Assembly (NCBI GenBank): GCA_025061935.1 | Contig: JANWZY010000023.1 | Coordinates: 1-16,320, forward strand | Direction: 5' to 3' | From: Verrucomicrobiia bacterium | Lineage (GTDB): Bacteria; Verrucomicrobiota; Verrucomicrobiia; Limisphaerales; DTLC01 | Length of the DNA stretch: 16,320 nt | Shown here: positions 6,884-14,039 of the stretch, in pieces | Layout: the number at the start of each line of letters is the position of its first letter | Numbering within the stretch: the first letter of the stretch is position 1 | Notes under the pieces: model-generated | Database searches by the model: none | Told to the model about the DNA's origin: nothing | Seen by the model: only the letters and a program-made list of their open reading frames with translations | Position numbers and translations under genes: made by a program

Positions 6884-6959
6884 GTAGCCGCGCTTGTGAA
6901 AGCGTCCTGCTCTCAAAGCCCAGGCAAGTGACTCTCCACGTTTTTACAAACGTAGCTAC
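6884..6959. repeat. REPIN unit 2
   Basis: Forward REP at 6884-6907 (stem CGCTT/AAGCG, loop GTGA) and reverse REP at 6936-6959 (stem ACGTTT on the plus strand paired with AAACGT), GTAG feet outermost, total 76 bases. Confidence 0.7.
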
Positions 6960-6971
6960 GGTCGTCACCCA

Positions 6972-7047
6972 GTAGCTGCGCTTGTCAAAGCACAGGTGGC
7001 ACGGGGCCGGTCAACCACGCCTTCCACGTTTTTACAAACGTGGCTAC
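6972..7047. repeat. REPIN unit 3
   Basis: Forward REP at 6972-6995 (stem with one mismatch, CGC opposite GCA) and reverse REP at 7024-7047 (foot followed by CC instead of CT), GTAG feet outermost, total 76 bases, the same length as unit 2. Confidence 0.7.
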
Positions 7048-7060
7048 GGTTTGCCGCCAC

Positions 7061-7085
7061 GTAGCCGCGCTCGCCAAAAGCGCAG
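7061..7085 (+). repeat. Unpaired terminal REP copy
   Basis: A seventh GTAG-footed copy with CGCTCGCC in place of CGCTTGTR and one extra base in the loop region. No inverted partner follows, so it is either a REP singlet or the remains of a fourth REPIN. Confidence 0.6.
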
Positions 7086-7143
7086 CCAGCCAAGTGAATT
7101 CTGCATCCTGACGTCATTGTGGACTTGAGCGCTCATCCACTCA

Positions 7144-7230
7144 GCGCCACAAGTGGCGCCAGACCATAGCCCGCCACACCAGTGGCGGGTAACGGAATGC
7201 CACAGCCCACATTCAAGTCCCGTCAGGGAC
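7144..7230. repeat. Cluster of three short perfect hairpins
   Basis: Three stem-loops follow one another: GCGCCAC-AA-GTGGCGC (7144-7159), CCCGCCAC-ACCA-GTGGCGGG (7170-7189) and GTCCC-GTCA-GGGAC (7217-7230). The first two share the GCCAC/GTGGC core. None is followed by a T-run on either strand. They could be a dispersed intergenic repeat or a structured RNA; which one cannot be told from a single copy. Confidence 0.45.
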
Positions 7231-7607
7231 GACAGAGCCGTTCCTGGCATGATCCGTGTTTGGGTGCTGGGACCGCACAAGGTCGGTTCCACAGCTTGGT
7301 GGGCATCTTTTCTGGCATGCGCTGCGGGTGTGGCCCGGCTTTATGGCTTTAGTGCCCAACGTTGATACGGTGGGCTATGCTCTGCCGCCTTGACGGGCTT
7401 CGCACTGGCCCAATGCTAGTCGCTTCTGGGCGGGACGGAGTCTGAGCCACTCACTCCGGTAAAATGTGAACGGCGGCAAATTGCGGTGCGCAGCCGGTAT
7501 GCAAAAGCTGGTGGCGGTGGGTACCAGTTTCGCACACATGGTCACCGGAAAGTGGACGGGACACTGGCCATTCAGCCGTGTGGGTTCCAGGTACGATTCT
7601 GCTCGGT

Positions 7608-7635
7608 CCCGGAACTGTTCCGGGCTGAAGCCCGG
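7608..7635. repeat. Two overlapping, mutually exclusive hairpins
   Basis: CCCGGAA-CTG-TTCCGGG (7608-7624) and CCGGGCT-GA-AGCCCGG (7620-7635) overlap, so only one can form at a time. They lie about 120 bases upstream of the cyclophilin ATG. An alternating pair is a layout seen in some regulatory leaders, but no anti-SD pairing or T-run is visible. Confidence 0.35.
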
Positions 7636-7755
7636 CGCCAATTCCAGGCACGGCTCGAGATGTGAAATGTGTGGACGAGACTTGCCAGGTTAGCAAAGAG
7701 CAAGAAATTCTTGGCGTGACAATCTCGTGCGCGTGCCGGATCATACCGCGCAGCT

Positions 7756-8397
7756 ATGAAACTGATGCTGCTGAGCTGTGTTGCAACCGGCGTGGTGGCG
7801 TTTGCAATCGCCGCCGCCCAGGAGCAAAAGGCCGAGGCCAATCAACAAACCGAACCGCAATCTACGCAGTCTGCAGAGCAAAAGAAGCCGATGACAACCA
7901 ACGAAGTCGCAATAATCAAAACGAGCGAGGGCGAAATGGTAATCGAGTTTTGGCCGGAAGTAGCCCCGAATACGGTCGAAAACTTCAAGAAACTTGCGCG
8001 CCAGGGGTTTTACGACGGCACGTGCTTCCATCGCGTGATCAAAGGCTTCATGATTCAGGGCGGCGATCCGCTCACAAAGGACCCGTCGAAGGAAGCGCTC
8101 TGGGGCACAGGCAATCCCGGTTACACCATCAAGGCCGAGTTTAACGACCGCAAGCACGTGCGCGGCGTCATTTCAATGGCGCGCTCGCGTGATCCCGACT
8201 CCGCCGGATGCCAGTTCTTCATCTGTCACGCCGCAGCGCCGCACTTGGACGGTCAATACACCGCGTTCGGGAGGCTGATCAAGGGCGACGACGTGCTCGA
8301 GCGTATCGCCAATACTCCGACCAATCCTAATGACCGTCCGCTTAAGCGTATCAACATCGACAGCATTCGCATCGTGCCAGCGGACGCTGTGAAGTGA
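7756..8397 (+). CDS. Exported cyclophilin-type peptidyl-prolyl cis-trans isomerase
   Basis: A 213-residue protein that catalyses cis-trans isomerisation of proline peptide bonds in exported proteins. An N-terminal signal peptide (hydrophobic 4-20, likely cleavage near AAAQ) leads into a Gln/Glu-rich low-complexity linker (22-46). The cyclophilin domain covers about 50-208. The signature FHRVIKGFMIQGGDP (91-105) carries the catalytic Arg R93, and SAGCQFFICHAAAPHLDG (149-166) plus QYTAFGRL complete the active site. Location is probably periplasmic; no lipobox is seen, although C8 lies within the signal sequence. The start ATG 7756 has only a weak SD. It is one of two plus-strand genes and is convergent with the waaF-like gene. 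It has the compact single-domain size of bacterial PpiA/PpiB proteins. Confidence 0.93.
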   Translation: MKLMLLSCVATGVVAFAIAAAQEQKAEANQQTEPQSTQSAEQKKPMTTNEVAIIKTSEGEMVIEFWPEVAPNTVENFKKLARQGFYDGTCFHRVIKGFMIQGGDPLTKDPSKEALWGTGNPGYTIKAEFNDRKHVRGVISMARSRDPDSAGCQFFICHAAAPHLDGQYTAFGRLIKGDDVLERIANTPTNPNDRPLKRINIDSIRIVPADAVK

Positions 8398-8566
8398 ACA
8401 GTACCGACGACGCGTCGAGCCAGCGCCGCACTGGTCGGCAAAAATAGCATTTCATCGCTGCGGAAACTCTTGCGCCGGGCATGACCATGTCCGGGTGGGC
8501 TTGAAAGCTCCGACCGCGGGTTCGACCGCGTGCGTCGTAATTTGCGCAGGTGCGGTCGCGTGCAAG

Positions 8567-9697
8567 TCAACGGGTGAAGCCCACATCCAGCACCGCTTTA
8601 ACCACCTGTTCGACGCTGATGCTCTCCATGCACCTGTGATCAATTGGGCATGTGCGCCTGAAGCATGGCGCGCAAGCCACGCCCGACTTCAGGAAGCGGT
8701 GCTGTGAGTCGCCGGGCAGGCCCGGGCCGGTCAGCGCCGGCGACGTGCTGCCGAATGGGACTACCACAGGTGTGCCCACTGCTGCAGCCACGTGCGCGGC
8801 CCCGCTGTCGTTGGCAAGAAGTACGCGGCATAAAGCAAGTCCTGCCATGAGTTCACTCAATGTGGTGCGCCCGCATAGGTTATAGGCCGTGGGTATTGCC
8901 CCCGCAATCTGCTGCGCGAGATGCGAGTCGTTGGCCAGGCCGAAAACCAGCCACTGGCAACCGGTGCGGTTGCTTACCTCGTTTGCAGCGGCAATGAACC
9001 TCTCGGCAGGCCAACGTTTCGCCGGGCCGTATTCGGCACCGGGTGCAAGCGCGGCCATGTTTAACGTGGTAGTCAGCCCGATACCCGGGCGCAGAATGAA
9101 CTTTTTCGCAAACGCCTCCTTTTCAGCGTCAGTGATGTGTAATGCCGGCCTCGCAAGCTCGGTTTGAGCACCACATACTCCCACCAAGTGGAGGTAGTCA
9201 TGGATTTGGTGTGCAATGGTAGATGGTTCCGGCTCGGCATGCGCCGCAGCGCGTGCAGCCAACCTTTTGATCTGATGCACCGACTTTTTTTTGACCGCGT
9301 ATGCTTCTTGACGCGGCGGTACTGCCACGGTCAAAAACAGGTTGCGCCACGGCCGTGCGTATCCGACACGTATCGGAATGCGCGCCAACCAGACTTCGAC
9401 TGCCGCGCGGTGTGAGTTCGGCATAACAATTGCGAGATCGAACCGCTTGGATTGCAACTTCCTGGCGACAGCGAACGGGCTGTCTGAACTATTGAACTGA
9501 ATCACCTCATCGACTGCCGGCTGGTGCGTCCATAGCTCGGCCAGTTTTGCCCGTGCAAGCACGGTAATGTAGCTTTTGGGAAACGCTTCGCGTAATCGCA
9601 GCACCGCAGGCATGCACATGACGGCGTCCCCCACCCAATTCGGGCTGCGAATCAGGATCCGATGCGTTGCATCCGGGTCGAGCTTGAGCTTTGTCAT
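8567..9697 (-). CDS. waaF: Glycosyltransferase family 9, probable LPS heptosyltransferase II
   Basis: A 376-residue GT-B enzyme that adds the second heptose from ADP-heptose to the inner core of lipopolysaccharide on the cytoplasmic face of the inner membrane. Features of WaaF are the N-terminal ILIRSPNWVGDAVM (14-27, with the conserved Asp D24), PGAEYGPAKRWP (219-230, very typical of heptosyltransferase II), LANDSGAAHVAAAVGTPVV (294-312, nucleotide-sugar site) and the Cys-rich end CAPCFRRTCPIDHRC (342-356). The start is ATG 9697, 17 bases after the upstream acyltransferase stop; the frame is open to 9793, but that extension lies inside the acyltransferase gene and does not look like protein. 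It is the last gene of the lpxK-lpxL-waaF run. Assignment to WaaF rather than another GT9 enzyme is strong but by motif only. Confidence 0.88.
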   Translation of the reverse strand: MTKLKLDPDATHRILIRSPNWVGDAVMCMPAVLRLREAFPKSYITVLARAKLAELWTHQPAVDEVIQFNSSDSPFAVARKLQSKRFDLAIVMPNSHRAAVEVWLARIPIRVGYARPWRNLFLTVAVPPRQEAYAVKKKSVHQIKRLAARAAAHAEPEPSTIAHQIHDYLHLVGVCGAQTELARPALHITDAEKEAFAKKFILRPGIGLTTTLNMAALAPGAEYGPAKRWPAERFIAAANEVSNRTGCQWLVFGLANDSHLAQQIAGAIPTAYNLCGRTTLSELMAGLALCRVLLANDSGAAHVAAAVGTPVVVPFGSTSPALTGPGLPGDSQHRFLKSGVACAPCFRRTCPIDHRCMESISVEQVVKAVLDVGFTR

Positions 9698-9714
9698 GTT
9701 CCGATTCAGGCGTG

Positions 9715-10650
9715 TCAGTGCGATGCCGGTTGCTCGACGAGCTGGGCCGCTCGGGCTAGTGCGAAGCTGCGGGCGCGGCCCGGGGACTTCCAACGGTTAT
9801 GGACCCAGAACCAGTTCGCCAGGTCACGTTGCGCGGCAGCCTCGAATGCGCGGTTCACATCTCGCATTATGGCATCGAGCGCGCGCGGCTTGCCGTTCTG
9901 TCGCACTGGTATTTCGTCACCGACTTCGAGCCGCCACATGGCCAATCCGATCCGATAGCAAACTGCTGTGAACAGGGGGCAGTTATACTTCAGCGCGAAA
10001 ATGGCCGGAGCGGGTGAGGTTGAGCACTCCCTCCCAAAAAACGGGACGCGCAGTCCTGACCTGCCTGCGTGTTGGTCAGCGATCAATCCGAGAATGACAT
10101 CTGACCGTCGCATGAAAGCGCGAAGCTCGTTTCCTTGCGTGCGGCGCTCGAAGAAGAGGCAACCCGAGCTGCTGCGTAGCTGTTGGAGTAGCTTGGCAAG
10201 GCCGGGCTGGCGCAGCGCGCGGTATGTGGTCGCGCATTTGTAATCCGGGGCAAGCTCTGCGAACCGTGCATAAAGCTCGAAGTTACCGAAGTGTCCGATC
10301 GCGACCACGACGCGGCGTGGCGGCATACCGGGGGGCGCAAGCTTTTCGCCGCCGACAACTTCGACATGCCGGCTCAGTTTATCCCAACGCATGCACGCCG
10401 TCTTGGGCACACACGCGAAGTTCTCACCTATCCTGCGGAAGTTTTCCCGCACCAATGCGCGAAGCTGCGCGTCCGAGAGCTCGTTCCCAAAACATGCGGT
10501 CAGGTTGGCCAGCGCAACCTTGCGGTGCCGCGCGTCGAGCCAGTAACAGACTTCGCCGCACGCGCGCCCGAGTCGCGCGACCACGCGCAACGGCAACGCC
10601 TGCAGGACCCGCACCAGCGCCAGCCCGGCGTAGTAAAGCATTGTTTGCAT
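9715..10650 (-). CDS. LpxL/HtrB-family lipid A biosynthesis acyltransferase
   Basis: A 311-residue member of the lysophospholipid acyltransferase superfamily that adds a secondary acyl chain to Kdo2-lipid A (or lipid IVA), at the inner membrane. The N-terminus has the usual hydrophobic anchor (about 4-24). The catalytic HX4E motif is HFGNFE (H120, E125). Further family signatures are LIADQHAGRSGLRVPFFGR (189-207) and the C-terminal WFWVHNRWK (280-288). Which acyl chain and position (LpxL, LpxM or LpxP-like) cannot be judged. ATG 10650 is three bases after the lpxK stop, so translation is probably coupled, and waaF begins 17 bases after its own stop. In many Gram-negatives LpxL-type enzymes follow Kdo addition; no kdtA/waaA gene is in the window. 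Confidence 0.9.
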   Translation of the reverse strand: MQTMLYYAGLALVRVLQALPLRVVARLGRACGEVCYWLDARHRKVALANLTACFGNELSDAQLRALVRENFRRIGENFACVPKTACMRWDKLSRHVEVVGGEKLAPPGMPPRRVVVAIGHFGNFELYARFAELAPDYKCATTYRALRQPGLAKLLQQLRSSSGCLFFERRTQGNELRAFMRRSDVILGLIADQHAGRSGLRVPFFGRECSTSPAPAIFALKYNCPLFTAVCYRIGLAMWRLEVGDEIPVRQNGKPRALDAIMRDVNRAFEAAAQRDLANWFWVHNRWKSPGRARSFALARAAQLVEQPASH

Positions 10651-10653
10651 ACC

Positions 10654-11826
10654 TCACTTGAAGCAAATCTTGCGTACGCAGTCCTGGAAGTCGGCCGCGC
10701 CGCTTATGATCCTGATTTCGACCCGGAGGAAATAAATTGGCAGGTCGCGTCTGTCGAGCTTGGGGAACCGTACTGCATCTTTTTGCGTGGTGATGATTGC
10801 GGCGGCCTGGCGTTTCTTGCTGCGGTTGATCACGTTGATGATCTCCTGCTGCGTGAACCTGTGGTGATCCGCAAATCGTTTGGCGTAAACAAGTCGCGCG
10901 CCGAGCTTAACGAGACTGTCTTCGAAGCTCTGCGGTTGCGCAATGCCGCTGAGGGCTGCCACGTTCCGATCCTTCAGGTATTCCAGTCCGATGCGCTCGC
11001 CGGTGAACACGTCTTCCAAATACAACGGATGGTGCACGCATTCGATAATGGGCGCTTTCGGATTCAGCTCGGCCAGCCGCTTCCGCAACTCTGCGGTGTT
11101 GCCATTGCTTTTTGTGATGAAAATAGTATGCGCTCGGTCGAGCCTCGACGGCGGCTCGCGCAATGTGCCGCGAGGCAACAGCCTGCCGTTACCAAACGGC
11201 TGCTGGCAATCCACAAGCACGATGTCGTGCCTGCGCCCGCGCAGCTTCCAGTATTGGAATCCGTCGTCAAGCAGCAGCGTGTCGCACCCAAACTTTTCAA
11301 TGGCGTACCGCCCACTTTTCACACGGTCCTTGTCTACCAATACGACTACATCCCGCAAGTTCGATGCGAGCATGTAAGGTTCGTCGCCTGCCATTTCGGA
11401 GTCGAGCAACAATGACTTGCCGTCGGACACAACGCGCGGCGGCGTGGAATCCTCGCGGAAAAATAGCTTGTTGAGCAGCCATTTGTGGAACGGCTGCGGC
11501 TTAGACCTGTACCCGCGTGAGAGTATAGCTACTTTCCGGCCTTGGTCTTGGAGCGCGCGCGCGAACTTTTCCACCACTGGTGTCTTGCCCGTGCCGCCAA
11601 CCGTCAAGTTCCCTATCGCAATCACCTGCACCCCCAACGTTGTGTCGCGGAACAGCCGCACCTCGTACAGGAACCGGCGCAGTCCGACCGCAAGCTGGAA
11701 CAGTTTCGAACACCCGTGCAAAAAAATCCGCGCCGCGGCCGCGACCTTGTCGCGCCGCTGCTCGGTGATGACCTCGACGACAAAGGTCTCGACTAATTCA
11801 ACCCACGCGCGGATTCGCTCCCACAT
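10654..11826 (-). CDS. lpxK: Tetraacyldisaccharide 4'-kinase
   Basis: LpxK phosphorylates the 4' position of the tetraacyldisaccharide to make lipid IVA, at the inner membrane. The 390-residue protein shows the P-loop IGNLTVGGTGKTP (71-83), SRGYRSK (103-109), LLLDDGFQ (184-191), GNGRLLPRGTLREP (212-225), FADHHRF (318-324) and TTQKDAVRF (346-354), all diagnostic of the family. An N-terminal amphipathic/hydrophobic segment (about 30-55) matches the membrane-associated helix. It is longer than E. coli LpxK (about 328); an insert of roughly 20 residues follows SRGYRSK (110-130, with HKWLLNKLFFRED) and the N-terminus is extended. ATG 11826 has no clear SD. It is the first gene of the lpxK-lpxL-waaF operon; the response regulator gene ends 107 bases upstream on the same strand. 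Confidence 0.95.
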   Translation of the reverse strand: MWERIRAWVELVETFVVEVITEQRRDKVAAAARIFLHGCSKLFQLAVGLRRFLYEVRLFRDTTLGVQVIAIGNLTVGGTGKTPVVEKFARALQDQGRKVAILSRGYRSKPQPFHKWLLNKLFFREDSTPPRVVSDGKSLLLDSEMAGDEPYMLASNLRDVVVLVDKDRVKSGRYAIEKFGCDTLLLDDGFQYWKLRGRRHDIVLVDCQQPFGNGRLLPRGTLREPPSRLDRAHTIFITKSNGNTAELRKRLAELNPKAPIIECVHHPLYLEDVFTGERIGLEYLKDRNVAALSGIAQPQSFEDSLVKLGARLVYAKRFADHHRFTQQEIINVINRSKKRQAAAIITTQKDAVRFPKLDRRDLPIYFLRVEIRIISGAADFQDCVRKICFK

Positions 11827-11933
11827 GCACGGCTAGTGTGCCAGCTTGCCGTGGGCCAAGCAAGCGCGCCAGGGCGACGCACGACCGGAGGGTGTGCGAC
11901 CGATGTGCAGAACGCGCATCGAAACAGACTGGG

Positions 11934-12635
11934 TCAGTCAGACTCGGCCTTGTCTATGCGTACAAGACCGTGTGCAATGGCGATTTTGGTCAGTCCTGCT
12001 GCGTTATGGACCTGGAGCTTGCGCATGATGCGCTCGCGGTGGGTTTCGACTGTGCGGACGCTCAGGTTCAGTGCGCGCGCGACGTCTTTGTTCGAGCAGC
12101 CTTCGGCAATCAGCTTCAGCACCTCGCGCTCGCGCTCGGTCAGCTTCTCGATCGGCGATGCGGTGGGGTGCCCGCCAGTAGTCACGTATTGCTGCAACGC
12201 CATTTTGGCCACATCCGGACTGAACGACACGTCCCCAGCATAGACCGCCTCGATCGCGTTGATAATTTCGTCCGGTGTGGCGTCTTTGAGGAGGTAGCCG
12301 CGTATGCCCGCATGCACGAGCCGCTGGAGCGTCTCGACGTTCCGTCGCATGGTCAACACGATCACCTTGGTGTTGGGCACCTCGCGCTTGAGTTGCTCGG
12401 TCACAGCTACACCGTCCATGTCCGGCAGCCCGATGTCCAGCAGGAGGATATCAGGGTTTAACTCTTTGGCCTTGCGCAGCGCTTCGCCCCCACAAGCAGC
12501 TTCACCGACCACCTCCAAATGTTTGTATCTACACAGGCAGGCTTCAATGCCTTTTCTGACCACAGGGTGGTCATCCGCCAGAAGCAGCCTGATCTTCCTT
12601 GCCGACTGCTCGGTTAAGTCCGTCTTTCGAGCCAT
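11934..12635 (-). CDS. NarL/FixJ-family response regulator
   Basis: A 233-residue two-component DNA-binding regulator. The receiver domain (about 14-130) has the acidic pair D21-D22, phospho-acceptor D67 in LLLDIGLPDMDG, the switch Thr T95 in VLTMR and K117 in YLLKDA. The LuxR-type helix-turn-helix (about 163-228) contains LTEREREVLKLIAEG and NLSVRTVETHRERIMRKL. All key receiver residues are intact, so phosphorylation control is expected. No histidine kinase is encoded in the window, making it an orphan here; the partner and target genes are unknown. The start is ATG 12635, within CATATG, with a weak SD. A 13-residue charged N-terminal lead precedes the receiver. It lies between lptG and the lipid A operon, but a regulatory link to them is not shown. 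Confidence 0.95.
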   Translation of the reverse strand: MARKTDLTEQSARKIRLLLADDHPVVRKGIEACLCRYKHLEVVGEAACGGEALRKAKELNPDILLLDIGLPDMDGVAVTEQLKREVPNTKVIVLTMRRNVETLQRLVHAGIRGYLLKDATPDEIINAIEAVYAGDVSFSPDVAKMALQQYVTTGGHPTASPIEKLTEREREVLKLIAEGCSNKDVARALNLSVRTVETHRERIMRKLQVHNAAGLTKIAIAHGLVRIDKAESD

Positions 12636-12663
12636 ATGGCAAGACGCTTAGCCCAAAAGTGCC

Positions 12664-12691
12664 TTCTTAGCTAAACTTTTGCAAGCGTCAA
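12664..12691 (-). promoter_or_regulatory. Possible promoter of the response regulator gene
   Basis: On the minus strand TTGACG (plus 12686-12691) and TAAGAA (plus 12664-12669) are 16 bases apart, placing a start point near 12657, about 20 bases before the ATG. The -35 is good (five of six), the -10 poor (three of six). Confidence 0.35.
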
Positions 12692-12778
12692 ATAAGTAGG
12701 CGCCTGCCCCGGGTGTACCCGCACAAGGTAATCAAACTGCCGGGCGATACACACATTCCATCGTTCGTGGCGCGCCGT

Positions 12779-13909
12779 TCACCGCGCGCGCACGATCAGC
12801 ACGAAGCCCAACAGCCCGAAAACAATGTTCGGCAGCCACGCCCCCCAGGCCGGCGGTAGGTGCCCGCCCGAGCCGAGTGCAAGTCCGAGCTGCATTAAAA
12901 CAAAGTACCCGAAACACAACCCGACACTGCTTGCGGCACCGACGTAAACATTGCGCGCGCCGAGCCCCGCGCCGAACGGGATAGCGATAAGCACGGCCAC
13001 AAGGCATGCCCACGGCGCCGCAAGTCGGCCGTGCAGTTTCGTATAAAGCCACGCATGGTCCTGCGGGGTAAGCTCCGGGCGCAATTGGAGGTAACTCCAC
13101 AGCTCGGCCAAGGGGACATCCGCGCGCTTGCCGGCGCGTCTGCTCAAGCGTGTGGCGATCTTGACCTGGCTGTTAATCTGCCTGGGGGTTTCAGAAAAAG
13201 CTGGCACGGGTAGCGCATCAAAAAAGTTGCGATGTTGCGGTACCGCGCTTCTGTCACCCCCGACCAAATACACGTTTTGCCATACCTCGTAGAATGTCCA
13301 CATACCGTTGGTCCACACCGCACGCTTCGCGATCAGCTCGATATAAGAGCCGTCAGGCCGTTCCCAGTCAACCTTGGGCTCGGTCATTTCTGTGGTAAGC
13401 GGGTTGTAAATGGCGAATTGCCAGGTGCGTCTTTGCCGAGCATTGGTGAACCCGAAGTTGCGCACGAGCGTATCCCGCATGCCGCCCGGTGCGTCCGCAA
13501 GCCGCTTTTTCAAGACTAGCTCGGCTCTTTGTTCTGTGTCCGGCACCCAAAGCTCGTTCATGGCAAATGAGACAAGACTAGCCAACACCCCAACAGCCAA
13601 ATGCGGAGTACAAATGCGCCACATGCCCAAGCCGGCGCAACGCATCGCGGTCAGTTCATTGTGTTTGGCGTGCCTGCCGAGCGCGTAAAGGACCGCGAGC
13701 AACAGCGCCATGGGCAGTACGGTGACAACGAACTCTGGCGCACGCACAGCATAGTACTGGAGCACGTCAATGGCTTGCAGCTTGTGCGCCTGGAGATCGC
13801 GCAGCTCGGTGAGCAGGTCGAACGATACCCAAAACACTAAGAACCCGCACAGACAAAAGCCGAGCGGCGTTAGCAGTTCACGCAACGTGTACCTGTCGAG
13901 CAGGCGCAT
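12779..13909 (-). CDS. lptG: LptF/LptG-family LPS export permease
   Basis: A 376-residue inner-membrane permease of the YjgP/YjgQ family, part of the LptB2FG transporter that extracts LPS and passes it to the LptC-A-D bridge. The N-terminus MRLLDRYTLRELLTPL is the classic family start. Three membrane segments lie at about 14-33, 59-78 and 98-116, followed by NELWVP and a periplasmic beta-rich domain (about 120-285), then three more segments at about 295-313, 325-345 and 357-373. LptF and LptG are hard to separate by eye; LptG is preferred because no second permease is adjacent, so treat the symbol as provisional. The partner permease and LptB are not in the window. ATG 13909 is 130 bases downstream of the sufC stop, with hairpin-rich DNA between. 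Confidence 0.88.
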   Translation of the reverse strand: MRLLDRYTLRELLTPLGFCLCGFLVFWVSFDLLTELRDLQAHKLQAIDVLQYYAVRAPEFVVTVLPMALLLAVLYALGRHAKHNELTAMRCAGLGMWRICTPHLAVGVLASLVSFAMNELWVPDTEQRAELVLKKRLADAPGGMRDTLVRNFGFTNARQRRTWQFAIYNPLTTEMTEPKVDWERPDGSYIELIAKRAVWTNGMWTFYEVWQNVYLVGGDRSAVPQHRNFFDALPVPAFSETPRQINSQVKIATRLSRRAGKRADVPLAELWSYLQLRPELTPQDHAWLYTKLHGRLAAPWACLVAVLIAIPFGAGLGARNVYVGAASSVGLCFGYFVLMQLGLALGSGGHLPPAWGAWLPNIVFGLLGFVLIVRAR

Positions 13910-13921
13910 TCGGACTCAAGC

Positions 13922-13949
13922 GTAGCTTGCTGCGCGTGCGCGCTGCAAG
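13922..13949 (+). repeat. GTAG-footed hairpin in the sufC-lptG gap
   Basis: GTAG (13922-13925) is followed at once by an 11-bp stem with one mismatch, CTTGCTGCGCG against CGCGCTGCAAG (13926-13949) and a very short loop. The layout is that of the REP units at 6789-7085, but the stem sequence is different, so kinship is not established. It lies 13 bases upstream of the lptG start codon. Confidence 0.3.
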
Positions 13950-14007
13950 GCACAAGCTCACGGGGCGAGCTGCGGCGCAGCCACGCCAACGTGCACTAGC
14001 GCACCAT

Positions 14008-14030
14008 GGCTGTGTGCGTCGCCCACAGCC
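14008..14030 (-). other. Stem-loop just after sufC
   Basis: GGCTGTG (14008-14014) and CACAGCC (14024-14030) form a perfect 7-bp stem about ten bases past the sufC stop. No T-run follows on the minus strand, so it may slow decay or assist termination but is not a standard intrinsic terminator. Confidence 0.3.
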
Positions 14031-14039
14031 GGTGAACTG

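Larger units (their letters stand above)
6789..7085. repeat. REP/REPIN-like array of seven GTAG-footed hairpins in alternating orientation
   Basis: Seven copies of a ~24-base unit occur in strict alternation. Forward copies start with GTAG at 6789, 6884, 6972 and 7061. Reverse copies, read on the minus strand, start with GTAG at 6859, 6959 and 7047. The consensus begins GTAGCYRCGYTTGT and ends RAAARCG, giving a 5' GTAG tetranucleotide followed by a stem with a 3-4-base loop. This is the architecture of bacterial REP sequences, which are mobilised by RAYT (IS200/IS605-related) transposases; pairs of inverted REPs are called REPINs. Forward copies have CGCTT/AAGCG stems and reverse copies CGTTT/AAACG stems, so both sides of the stem changed together. 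No RAYT gene is in this window. Confidence 0.75.
6550..7755. other. 1.2-kb non-coding, palindrome-rich intergenic region
   Basis: Between the divergent dapF and cyclophilin genes no frame shows protein-like composition or a known motif; short open frames here run through the repeats. Contents in order: a perfect 7-bp palindrome AGCCGCT/AGCGGCT (6722-6737), the REPIN-like array (6789-7085), and a cluster of short perfect hairpins (7144-7230 and 7608-7635), each listed below. The stretch 7240-7600 holds nothing I can identify. Promoters for dapF and for the cyclophilin gene should lie here; a perfect TTGACA occurs on the minus strand (plus 6716-6721) about 170 bases upstream of the dapF ATG, but its -10 partner (CACAGT at 17 bases) is poor. 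Confidence 0.65.

Noticed and set aside
6789..7085. CRISPR array
   Set aside because: Repeats alternate in orientation, are diverged, and the intervals are not unique spacers of constant length; no cas gene is nearby.
7466..7693. A 75-codon plus-strand frame before the cyclophilin gene
   Set aside because: It runs through overlapping palindromes, has no domain, and its composition looks like translated repeat DNA.
8398..8566. Bidirectional terminator between the cyclophilin and waaF-like genes
   Set aside because: CGACCGC/GCGGTCG (8523-8529 with 8552-8558) can pair, but the loop is long and no T-run is present on either strand.
9698..9793. N-terminal extension of the waaF-like frame
   Set aside because: It overlaps the end of the acyltransferase gene and does not resemble a heptosyltransferase; ATG 9697 gives the normal start of the fold.
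10291..11415. A 374-codon open frame on the plus strand
   Set aside because: It lies opposite lpxK and part of the acyltransferase gene, whose family motifs are unmistakable; the plus-strand product has no recognisable domain. Long antisense frames are expected in GC-rich genes.
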